Assembly: GCA_035645145.1 (NCBI GenBank)
Contig: DASQNC010000025.1
Span: 372,001-436,000 of the forward strand
Direction: 5' to 3'
Length of the DNA: 64,000 nucleotides
Origin: Azospirillaceae bacterium
GTDB lineage: Bacteria; Pseudomonadota; Alphaproteobacteria; Azospirillales; Azospirillaceae
Of this stretch, positions 57,234 to 64,000 are shown piece by piece. Numbering within the stretch: position 1 is the first letter of the stretch; each line of letters begins with the position of its first letter. The translations under genes and the position numbers were made by a program. The notes beneath the pieces were generated by a model that was not told where the DNA came from, did no database searches, and was given only the letters and a program-made list of their open reading frames with translations.

Positions 57234-58279
57234 CAGACGGCGGCCTCCTGGCTGGGCATGGATGCGGGCCCAAGCTTTTCGAGCTCGGTCTTGATACGCT
57301 CATTGAAGCCGTTACGCACCAGGTCCACCGCGACGCCGATGGCGTTCGCGAATCCGACGGCATCGGTCCCGCCATGGCTCTTCACACAGACGCCCTGCAG
57401 GCCGAGGAACATGGCACCGTTGTACCGCCGCGGATCGGTCCGGTGGCGCAGCTTCTTGAACGCCCCGCGTGCGAGCAGGTAGCCGGCGCGCGCCAGAATC
57501 GAAGACTCGAACGTACGCCGAAGGAACTCGGCATAGAGCTTGGCCGTGCCCTCGGCCGTTTTCAGTGCGACGTTACCCGTGAATCCATCGGTGACGACCA
57601 CATCCACCGTACCGGCCGCGATGTCGTCGCCCTCGACGAAGCCGTGGAAGCGTCCGGGCAGGGGCTGCGTGCGTAGAAGCTGAGCCGCCGTCCGGACGGT
57701 CTCGTTGCCCTTGATGTCCTCGGACCCGATGTTCAGCAGTCCGATGGTCGGTTCCATCACGCCCAGTACTAGGCGCGAGAACAGGGCGCCCATGACGGCG
57801 AACTGGGCCAGGTTTTCGGGCGTGCATTCGACATTGGCGCCGAGGTCGAGCATCACGCTCTCGCCCTTCAGCGTCGGGAAGAACGACGCGATTGCCGGCC
57901 GGTCGATCGCCGGCAACGACTTCAGCACGATCTTCGCCATCGCCATGAGCACGCCGGTGTTGCCGGCGGACACGACGCACGATGCCCGGCCATCGGCCAC
58001 GGCATCGATGGCAAGCCGCATGCTGGAGTTACGCCCGGTCCGCAGGGCTTGTGCGACCTTGGCATCGCCAGCGATCGCACCTTCCGTGTGGAAGACCGTG
58101 CAGACGTCCTCCAGGGCCTTGTCCGCACCCAACAGAGGCCGGATGCGGCGCTCGTCCCCAAAGATGAGGAACGACACGTCCGGGAAGCGATTACGCGCGA
58201 TCCCGGCGCCGGAAATCACCGACGCCGGCGCATGATCGCCACCCATCGCGTCAAGCGCGACAATCAGCCGGCCGCTCAT
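57233..58279 (-). CDS. plsX: Phosphate acyltransferase PlsX
   Basis: 348 aa. It makes acyl-phosphate from acyl-ACP for phospholipid synthesis. Signatures are [13 protein letters not shown] at the start, [59 protein letters not shown] and [17 protein letters not shown]. The ATG at 58279 is chosen; the frame open upstream merely overlaps rpmF. The conserved order rpmF-plsX-fabH is intact. Confidence 0.95.
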   Translation of the reverse strand: MSGRLIVALDAMGGDHAPASVISGAGIARNRFPDVSFLIFGDERRIRPLLGADKALEDVCTVFHTEGAIAGDAKVAQALRTGRNSSMRLAIDAVADGRASCVVSAGNTGVLMAMAKIVLKSLPAIDRPAIASFFPTLKGESVMLDLGANVECTPENLAQFAVMGALFSRLVLGVMEPTIGLLNIGSEDIKGNETVRTAAQLLRTQPLPGRFHGFVEGDDIAAGTVDVVVTDGFTGNVALKTAEGTAKLYAEFLRRTFESSILARAGYLLARGAFKKLRHRTDPRRYNGAMFLGLQGVCVKSHGGTDAVGFANAIGVAVDLVRNGFNERIKTELEKLGPASMPSQEAAV

Positions 58280-58335
58280 GTGCGGCAGCTCCACTGACGG
58301 ATGGACATGCGTGCCCTGCCAGGGACGAACCTGCC

Positions 58336-58521
58336 TTAGGCCTCCCGAGCCTGCGCCACGACCTCGCGGCCGTCGTAGTGGCCACACGCCCCGCAGACGT
58401 TGTGCGGCCGCTTCAGCTCGCCGCAGTTCGCGCACTCGTGGTAGGCGCCGGCCTGGATCGCGTGGTGAGAACGCCGCATGTTGCGCCGCGACTTGGACGT
58501 TTTCTTCTTGGGGACGGCCAT
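58336..58521 (-). CDS. rpmF: 50S ribosomal protein L32 (zinc-ribbon form)
   Basis: 61 aa. [20 protein letters not shown] is the conserved N-terminus. Two CxxC pairs (CANC and CGAC) form the zinc ribbon, so this is the C+ form. The start at 58521 gives [10 protein letters not shown]. It lies 56 bp upstream of plsX and 174 bp downstream of the DUF177 gene, its usual partner. Confidence 0.96.
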   Translation of the reverse strand: MAVPKKKTSKSRRNMRRSHHAIQAGAYHECANCGELKRPHNVCGACGHYDGREVVAQAREA

Positions 58522-58695
58522 CTCTCGGTACTCTCGCTCTGGGTGTTCTCGCAGCCACGCCGGTCCGGCGGCACGACAAAAAATCGCGGCCGACAGACGC
58601 CGCCCGCGGGTGAAGAGACGCGAACGGCCGGGGCCGCCCGCGAAGAGCAGCTTGACTAGCGCAAAAGTCGTCAAGCGGCAAGAGGAACCATCCAA

Positions 58696-59244
58696 CTAAT
58701 GCGGCTTGTTCAGCCGCGCAAGTTTGGCAAAGGGGTTTTCCACGGGCTCCTCCTCCGGCTCTTCGGGATCGTGCACGGGCTCGAACGCGACCCCGGGTGC
58801 GCGGGGATACGGATCGAGGGCCAGCGAGAGATGCTGTGTGGCCACCTCTCCCAGGTCGATGACCCCCCCCTCGAGGGGCTCGGGGTCGTCCTCCTCCACA
58901 TTCAACTCGATCTCGCCCGATGGGCGGATCATCGACGGCGGCGCGAAAAGCGAGACGAACCGGTCGGAAACGTGGTTCGACACAGGTTCCAAGGTCACCA
59001 CGCAGGTCTGCACGACGTCGGCCGAGAGATCCCCCGCCACGCGGATCATCCCGCCGGCCTGCCGCCGCACCTCGAACTCCACGCGGAAACGTCCGAGATC
59101 CTGCAACTCCAGCCGCTCGGCCAAGGCATTCCGCTCCTTCTCGTTCGCGTCGAAAGACCGACGCTCGGGCTCATGCCCCAGCGTGTCCACGACGAAAGGA
59201 CGCGAGAATTCGGGGGCGGCCCCCTTCCGGGCGTTGTTTGTCAT
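58696..59244 (-). CDS. DUF177 (YceD-like) protein
   Basis: 182 aa. FRVEFEVRRQAGGMIRVAGDLSADVVQTCVVTLEPVSNHVSDRF and VIDLGEVATQHLSLALDPYPR match the family, with the single Cys of the conserved CxxT-like motif. YceD-type proteins are encoded beside rpmF and are linked to 23S rRNA levels in plants and bacteria. The C-terminus is Glu-rich (DPEEPEEEPVENPF) before the conserved FAKLARL end. Confidence 0.9.
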   Translation of the reverse strand: MTNNARKGAAPEFSRPFVVDTLGHEPERRSFDANEKERNALAERLELQDLGRFRVEFEVRRQAGGMIRVAGDLSADVVQTCVVTLEPVSNHVSDRFVSLFAPPSMIRPSGEIELNVEEDDPEPLEGGVIDLGEVATQHLSLALDPYPRAPGVAFEPVHDPEEPEEEPVENPFAKLARLNKPH

Positions 59245-59299
59245 GGCATGCGTTCCCTCAAATCAAATCCCTGCGCGGGACCAGGTGCGGACTCATACC

Positions 59300-59327
59300 G
59301 CCGGGCACATGGATCCATGTGCCCGGC
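59300..59327. repeat. Perfect 28-bp palindrome without loop
   Basis: The half-site GCCGGGCACATGGA is followed at once by its exact complement, giving 14-bp arms with no spacer. It lies 56 bp upstream of the DUF177 start, between that gene and the CBP3-like gene. It could form a cruciform or RNA hairpin, or bind a regulator. Confidence 0.8.
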
Positions 59328-59446
59328 CAGGTTCCTCAAGCGCCGGCGCTCCGGTGGAGCTTGGCTCGCGCGCCCGTTGGCCCCCGATTTGTGGCCGCGC
59401 CCCCTGTTGGTACCTTGGCGGCGCCGGGGTGCGGTCGCACCCTCCG

Positions 59447-59474
59447 CCATGCAAAGGTCAAGACCTTTGCATGG
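59447..59474. repeat. Second 28-bp palindrome (13-bp arms, AA centre)
   Basis: CCATGCAAAGGTC and its exact complement flank a central AA. It ends 5 bp before the CBP3-like stop codon, so on the minus strand the hairpin could end that transcript, but no T-run follows. A further 7-bp stem (GGGTGCG/CGCACCC) lies at 59427-59442. Confidence 0.8.
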
Positions 59475-59478
59475 GGCA

Positions 59479-60042
59479 TCAGCCCGCGGCAGGCGGCGGG
59501 CCGAAAGCAAACCTCCCGCCCAGCAGCTCGGACACCGGCAGGGCCGCCAACCGGCCTTCCTCCCGACGCACGTAGTCCGCCAACACAGCCGCCCCCTGCG
59601 GGTCGGCTTCGACCGACCCGAACACGTTGCGGTCGATGGCCTCGGCCAGTCCGGCCATGCCGGGACCGGCCAGGGCGGCATCGTAGACCTTCGCACGCCC
59701 GTAAAAGGCGCCCAGGATCTCGTAGACGCGCTTCGGCACCGCCAGATCGCCGATCCCGATTTCGCGCAGGTTCGCATCCATATCCGCGGCCATGCGGTCG
59801 ATCAAAGCCTGCGCCGCGGAGTCGGCCTGCCCTCCGGCTCCCCGCATCCGGCGGAGCAGAAGATAGACATGAAGCGCCACCATTTCGAACCGACCGTCAA
59901 TCGTGTCGGGAACCCTGGCATTGGCGTAGAATTCAGGCCGACGCGCCTGTGCAACGGCAAGGTCGTACAAGGCGACGCCAAAATCCTGCCGGGACCGGTG
60001 ACCGAAAAGACGGCGCAACAACTTCCGAAACCTCAAAGGCAA
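59479..60042 (-). CDS. CBP3-like ubiquinol-cytochrome c chaperone family protein
   Basis: 187 aa. LYDLAVAQARRPEFYANARVPDTIDGRFEMVALHVYLLLRRM and ILGAFYGRAKVYDAAL match the CBP3/UQCC1-like family that helps assemble cytochrome bc1. In alphaproteobacteria it commonly precedes the DUF177 gene, as here. No signal or membrane segment is evident. It is divergent from bamE. Confidence 0.88.
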   Translation of the reverse strand: MPLRFRKLLRRLFGHRSRQDFGVALYDLAVAQARRPEFYANARVPDTIDGRFEMVALHVYLLLRRMRGAGGQADSAAQALIDRMAADMDANLREIGIGDLAVPKRVYEILGAFYGRAKVYDAALAGPGMAGLAEAIDRNVFGSVEADPQGAAVLADYVRREEGRLAALPVSELLGGRFAFGPPPAAG

Positions 60043-60131
60043 ACGTTGACACGAAACGGCGGCGAAGGCATCTACATCCCGCAGATGGGCGCGGAGTCGG
60101 CGCTCGTCAATCCGGTCGGGGAACCGCCTGC

Positions 60132-60620
60132 ATGTCCACCACTTTCCGTTCCACCATCCTTGCCCTTGCGCTCGCCACGACCCTCGGCGGGTGCGCGGAC
60201 CGCGTGGCGACGCACGGGAACCTGGTGAAGAACGACCGGCTGAGCGAAGTGAAGGTTGGAACCTCCAACCGCGAGGAGGTCGCCGTGGTCCTCGGCACGC
60301 CCACGGCCATTTCGACCTTCGATGCGAACACTTGGTACTACATCGGCGAGGTCACCAGGCGCACGGCGTTCTTCCGGCCGGAACCCGTGGAACGGCGCGT
60401 GCTGACGGTGAAATTCGACGAGGAGGGCGTGCTGCGCTCGGTCGAGGAGAAAACCCTGGACGACGGAAACGCCGTGCAGCTTGTCGAGCGCGCGACCCCG
60501 ACGCCCGGCCGTGACCTCAGCGTCATTCAGCAGCTCGTCGGCAACGTCGGCCGTTTCTCGCCAGCGCCCAGCGCCCCCCGGCGCCCGACCATCCCGGGCC
60601 GCGAGGGTCTGGGCCGCTGA
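60132..60620 (+). CDS. bamE: Outer-membrane assembly lipoprotein BamE/SmpA
   Basis: 162 aa. Signal peptide with lipobox LATTLGGC (Cys about 21). The BamE domain shows VKVGTSNREEVAVVLGTPTAISTFDANTWYYIG and VLTVKFDEEGVLRSVEE. It should be a subunit of the BAM complex inserting beta-barrel proteins. The ATG at 60132 is used. It is convergent with hppA, 60 bp away. Confidence 0.92.
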   Translation: MSTTFRSTILALALATTLGGCADRVATHGNLVKNDRLSEVKVGTSNREEVAVVLGTPTAISTFDANTWYYIGEVTRRTAFFRPEPVERRVLTVKFDEEGVLRSVEEKTLDDGNAVQLVERATPTPGRDLSVIQQLVGNVGRFSPAPSAPRRPTIPGREGLGR

Positions 60621-60680
60621 CGGCACCCTCGCCGGCACCAACGAGCACGACCATCCGAGCCGCCGTCCCCGGCGCACGCG

Positions 60681-62795
60681 TCAGACGCCGAAGCGAATCA
60701 CCGTGGCGGTCAGAAGGCTGGCCACGATCCCGAGGATCTTGATCATCGGACCGATGGCAGGGCCGGCCGTGTCCTTGTAGGGATCGCCGACGGTGTCGCC
60801 CGTGATGGCGGCCATGTGCGCGGGGGATCCAGGGCCGCCGTGGTGGCCGGCTTCGATGTACCTTTTGGCGTTGTCCCAGGCGCTGCCGCCGGATGTCATC
60901 GCAATCGCGACGAACAGCCCCGCCACGGTGGCCCCCAGGAGCATGCCCCCCACCGCCGAGAAGGCCTGCGCTGTCCCGGCCAGGGCCAGGACCGCGCCAA
61001 AGAGAACAAGCGGCGCCGCCACCGGCATCAGGGACGGCAAGACCGTCCGGCGGATCGCGGCGCGGGCCAGCACGTCCACCGCACGTCGGTAGTCCGGCCG
61101 GGCCGTGCCCACCATGATGCCCGGAATTTCACGGAACTGGCGGCGGACCTCCACCACCACCACCCCGGCCGCACGCCCGACCGCGGTCATGGCCGCAGCA
61201 CCGAAGATGTAGGGCAGCAGACCGCCGGCGAGGATTCCGACCGTGACATACGGGTTCCCGAGGTCGAACGCCGCCCCCAGGTGCGGAAACGCCCGGCTGA
61301 CCCCCTCCATGTAGGCCGCCAGCAGAACCAGACCGGCCAGCCCGGCGGTCCCGACGGCATAGCCCTTGGTCGCCGCCTTGATCGTCCCGCCGACCGCGTC
61401 CAGAACATTGATGACCGACCGCGCCGGCTCGGAAAGGCCGGCCATCTCCACCATGCCGCCAGCGGTGTCCGTGACCGGGCCGACGGCATGGATGGCCGCG
61501 ACCATCCCGGTCAGTGCCGTCATGGCCGTTGCGGCGATGCCGATGCCGTAGATGCCGGCGGCGTGGTACGCCACGATGATGCCGGCACCGAGCCCCACAA
61601 CCGGCAGGACCGTCGCCTCCATCGAGACGGCCAGCCCCTGAATCACGTTTGTGCCGTGGCCGGTCTCGGAAGCCCGCGACACGCTGCGGACCGGCCGGAA
61701 GCGGGCCGAGGTGTAGTAGGTCGTCGCCAAGACCAGCTGCCCGGCCATACCGATCCCGGCAATTGCGCACACGAAAAGCGAACCCCATCCGATGGGGGCC
61801 GCGGCCGTGCGGAGGGGGACCGGAAACAAGGCGAGTGACACCAGCAGGATGGCGCCTGCGGAAAAGAGGGCGGTGAAGGCGAGGCCCTTGGCGAGTGCGG
61901 GCAGGATCCGCCCCGAGCGTCCCGGCACCATGAAGAACATGCCCGCGATGGACGCCGGAATGCAGGCTGCGCAGACCAGCAGCGGGTACAACATGGCGCG
62001 CAGCGTGTCCGCCGAGGCTCCCCCGTTCGGACCGGCGAAGAAGAGTCCGCCGAGCAGCATGGCGGCAACGGCCACCACGACGTAGCTCTCGAACAAGTCG
62101 GCGGCCATGCCGGTGCAGTCACCGACATTGTCGCCCACATTGTCGGCGATCACCGCGGGATTGCGCGGATCGTCCTCCGGGATCCCGGCCTCCACCCTGC
62201 CCACCAGGTCGGCCCCCACATCCGCGCCCTTGGTGAAGATACCGCCCGCCAATCGCCCGAAAATTGAGACGACCGAAGCACCGAACCCGAGCGCAACAAG
62301 CGCCTCCAGCACGGTGCGGAGACCGGCGGACGACCCCGTTTCGGCAATCAGGAGCAGAACCCAATAGTATCCGCCGACGCCCAGCAACCCCAGGCCGACC
62401 ACCAGCATCCCGGTGACCGTGCCCGCCTTCAGGGCCACATCGAGGACGGCGGCCAAACTGCGGCCCGCCGCAGCGGCCGCGCGCCCATTGGCCCGGACCG
62501 AGATCTCGGTGCCCACATGGCCGGCCAATGCCGACAGGACCGCACCGAGAGCGAAGCCGACCGCGACCTGCCATCCGAACACCGGCCAGAGGACGGCAAG
62601 GATGACGGCACCGACGATGGCGATGGTGACCGATTGGCGGCTCAGATAGGCCTTGGCGCCCTCCAGGATCGCGCCGGAAATCTCCAGCATGCGCGGGGTC
62701 CCCGCATCCGCCGCCATTCCGCGCCGAGCGGCATGGGCACCGAAAACCAGTGCGCAAAGGCCACAGCTGACGACCAGGATATAGCCAAGCGTCAT
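60681..62795 (-). CDS. hppA: Membrane pyrophosphatase (HppA-like), signature residues altered
   Basis: 704 aa with about 16 membrane segments, the size of H+-translocating pyrophosphatases. ADNVGDNVGDCTGMAADLFE, TGHGTNVIQGLAVSMEAT and TGDTVGDPYKDTAGPA are intact. GGTIKAATKGYAVG has the Lys of K+-independent enzymes. However several normally invariant positions differ: Arg200 for Lys in DX7KxE; Thr359 for Glu in the EYYT segment; His436 and Thr444 in the DAYGPxxDNAGG segment; Gly470 for Asn in GNTTK; Pro658 and Met661 for Asp/Glu and Lys in GSDxHKAA. It may be a non-canonical or inactive pump. ATG 62795 (MTLGYILVVSC) is used. Confidence 0.85.
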   Translation of the reverse strand: MTLGYILVVSCGLCALVFGAHAARRGMAADAGTPRMLEISGAILEGAKAYLSRQSVTIAIVGAVILAVLWPVFGWQVAVGFALGAVLSALAGHVGTEISVRANGRAAAAAGRSLAAVLDVALKAGTVTGMLVVGLGLLGVGGYYWVLLLIAETGSSAGLRTVLEALVALGFGASVVSIFGRLAGGIFTKGADVGADLVGRVEAGIPEDDPRNPAVIADNVGDNVGDCTGMAADLFESYVVVAVAAMLLGGLFFAGPNGGASADTLRAMLYPLLVCAACIPASIAGMFFMVPGRSGRILPALAKGLAFTALFSAGAILLVSLALFPVPLRTAAAPIGWGSLFVCAIAGIGMAGQLVLATTYYTSARFRPVRSVSRASETGHGTNVIQGLAVSMEATVLPVVGLGAGIIVAYHAAGIYGIGIAATAMTALTGMVAAIHAVGPVTDTAGGMVEMAGLSEPARSVINVLDAVGGTIKAATKGYAVGTAGLAGLVLLAAYMEGVSRAFPHLGAAFDLGNPYVTVGILAGGLLPYIFGAAAMTAVGRAAGVVVVEVRRQFREIPGIMVGTARPDYRRAVDVLARAAIRRTVLPSLMPVAAPLVLFGAVLALAGTAQAFSAVGGMLLGATVAGLFVAIAMTSGGSAWDNAKRYIEAGHHGGPGSPAHMAAITGDTVGDPYKDTAGPAIGPMIKILGIVASLLTATVIRFGV

Positions 62796-62982
62796 CAGCT
62801 CTCCCCGCCCCTTCCCGCCCCCCGGACGCCATATCGGTCCGGCATGCCCGGCGCTGCAGCCGCCGGTTCCGGCGCCGCACGTCCCGCCTGGAGCCCACAA
62901 TTGGGACGTAACACGCGCCCAGGCCCGGTGGTGCCTCAACGAACGGAAGGAGGCGGGTGCCCTGGGCGCCCGGAGGCGGGGG

Positions 62983-64000
62983 TCAGGCGGTCCGCACGGC
63001 GCGGCGGGTGCCCAGCCAGACGGTGGCACCCAGGGCCGCGGCCACGAGAGGTGCCACGGCCAAGTTGACGGCCTGCCATCCGAAAGCCGAGTGCAGAGCA
63101 CCGGACAGGAAGGATGCCGCGGAAACCGTCGTGAACACGATGAAGTCGTTCGCCGCCTGCACCTTGGCGCGTTCCGCCGGACGCTCGCATTCCGTCAGCA
63201 GCGTGGTTGCGCCGATGTACATGAAGTTCCAGCCGACCCCGAGCAGGACGAGCCCGCCCCAGAAGTTCAGCACCGCCGCGCCCGACAGGTTGACGATCAG
63301 GCAGCAGAAGTTCAGCAGGGCCCCCGCCGTGATGATGCGGGTGCAGCCGAAGCGGCGGATCAGGCCCCCGGTGAAGAAGGACGGCGCGTACATGCCCAGC
63401 ACGTGCCACTGAATGACGAAGGCGGCGTCCGCGAAGTGATGGCCGCCTGCGAGGATGGCGAGCGGAGTGGCGGTCATGACCAGCGTCATGGTGCCGAAAC
63501 CGACCGCGCCGGTGAACACGGCCACGGCGAAAGTCGGCTGCCGGAGGATTTCGCCGAGCGGGCGGCCACCTTCCCGCCGCATCTCCGCAGTGGGCGTGGG
63601 AATGCGCAGGAACCGCAGTATCGCCAGCGTCAGCCCTTGCAGTCCGGCGATGACGATGTAGGCGCCGGCGAACAGGGCCGGGGCGAACAGATCGCGCGTC
63701 AGTTTGGCCAGTTCCGGACCGGCAATCGCGGCGACCACGGCACCGGTCAGCACAAGGGAGATCGCCCGGCTCTTGAAATCCGGCCGGGCGGTGTCCGCCG
63801 CGGCGAAGCGGTAGAAGTTGATGAACGCCATCTGGAAGCCGAGCAGCACATGGCCGGCCAGGAACGTCCAGAAGTCCGCGGAGAAAATGGCCCAGGCGGA
63901 GAGCAGCGCACCCGCAATGCCGATGCCGGCCCCGATGGTGAACCCGTTCCGCCGCCCGATGCGCCCCATCAGCAGCGATGCCGGGATGGTGGACAGCATG
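62983..64000 (-). CDS. MFS transporter, 5' end beyond window
   Basis: About 338 C-terminal residues are visible, with about ten hydrophobic segments. The frame continues past the right edge, so the N-terminal segments are missing. MGRIGRRNGFTIGAGIGIAGALL is the TM2-TM3 MFS loop. FGCTRIITAGALLNFCCL and WNFMYIGATTLLTECERPAERAKVQAANDF in the second half resemble the YfcJ/YnfM-like MFS group. The substrate is unknown. Confidence 0.82.
   Translation of the reverse strand, partial: MLSTIPASLLMGRIGRRNGFTIGAGIGIAGALLSAWAIFSADFWTFLAGHVLLGFQMAFINFYRFAAADTARPDFKSRAISLVLTGAVVAAIAGPELAKLTRDLFAPALFAGAYIVIAGLQGLTLAILRFLRIPTPTAEMRREGGRPLGEILRQPTFAVAVFTGAVGFGTMTLVMTATPLAILAGGHHFADAAFVIQWHVLGMYAPSFFTGGLIRRFGCTRIITAGALLNFCCLIVNLSGAAVLNFWGGLVLLGVGWNFMYIGATTLLTECERPAERAKVQAANDFIVFTTVSAASFLSGALHSAFGWQAVNLAVAPLVAAALGATVWLGTRRAVRTA

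Overview
The window is one contiguous stretch of a high-G+C alphaproteobacterial chromosome with no transposase, integrase, phage gene, rRNA operon or CRISPR array. Several things point to Rhodospirillales, probably an Azospirillum-like relative: the gene order rpoZ-rsh-acpS-lepB-rnc-era-recO, a zinc-ribbon L32 next to plsX-fabH-ihfA-merR, a DUF177/CBP3 pair, eukaryote-like NADP isocitrate dehydrogenase, cytochrome c', a membrane pyrophosphatase, MotAB and EcfG-type (GGAAC-N16/17-YGTT) promoter motifs. This placement is inferred from gene content and order only.

Layout. 1-8.5 kb: end of an unknown gene, mmsA, a membrane coiled-coil protein, a periplasmic cyclophilin, a class II amidotransferase, bpt, two tandem TRAP-type solute-binding proteins (the first strongly diverged) and bioY. 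8.6-19.0 kb: a long minus-strand housekeeping run, folK then rpoZ-rsh-acpS-lepB-rnc-era-MFS-recO-parC, with many 1-14 bp overlaps. 19.2-25.4 kb: a NYN nuclease-like gene, phospholipid synthesis (psd-pssA plus a second CDP-alcohol transferase), a LysM protein, a dihaem cytochrome c/cytochrome c' pair and a LOG-family gene. 25.5-31 kb: icd, threonine ammonia-lyase, a flavin reductase, and motA-motB. 31.2-39.2 kb: prfC, a c-di-GMP-type polysaccharide synthase operon (HlyD-like gene, then GT2-PilZ gene) and glycogen phosphorylase.

39.3-44.4 kb is the most unusual part. A previously uncalled 46-codon ORF with a strong Shine-Dalgarno is ATGA-coupled to a SET-domain gene, followed by a GNAT gene that overlaps a RimK-like ATP-grasp ligase. 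Next comes a general-stress module: an EcfG-like sigma factor behind an EcfG-type promoter, a stress-type SDR behind another, and a small soluble anti-sigma-like protein.

44.5-55 kb: a PhoD-like phosphoesterase, a TPR-methyltransferase, a lytic transglycosylase, an EamA transporter, rlmJ, a phasin, ald, a DUF2892 protein, cutA, a lone receiver protein and tRNA-Pro(GGG). 55.1-64 kb: merR-ihfA-fabH-plsX-rpmF-DUF177-CBP3, bamE, an M-PPase with many changed signature residues, and an MFS gene running off the right edge.

Main candidates for something new: (1) the SET/GNAT/ATP-grasp operon with its small coupled ORF; (2) a tryptophan-rich 11-residue repeat tail on the HlyD-like protein; (3) five tandem Gly/Asp nonapeptides in the MotB linker; (4) a membrane pyrophosphatase lacking several normally invariant residues; (5) two perfect 28-bp palindromes near 59.4 kb.
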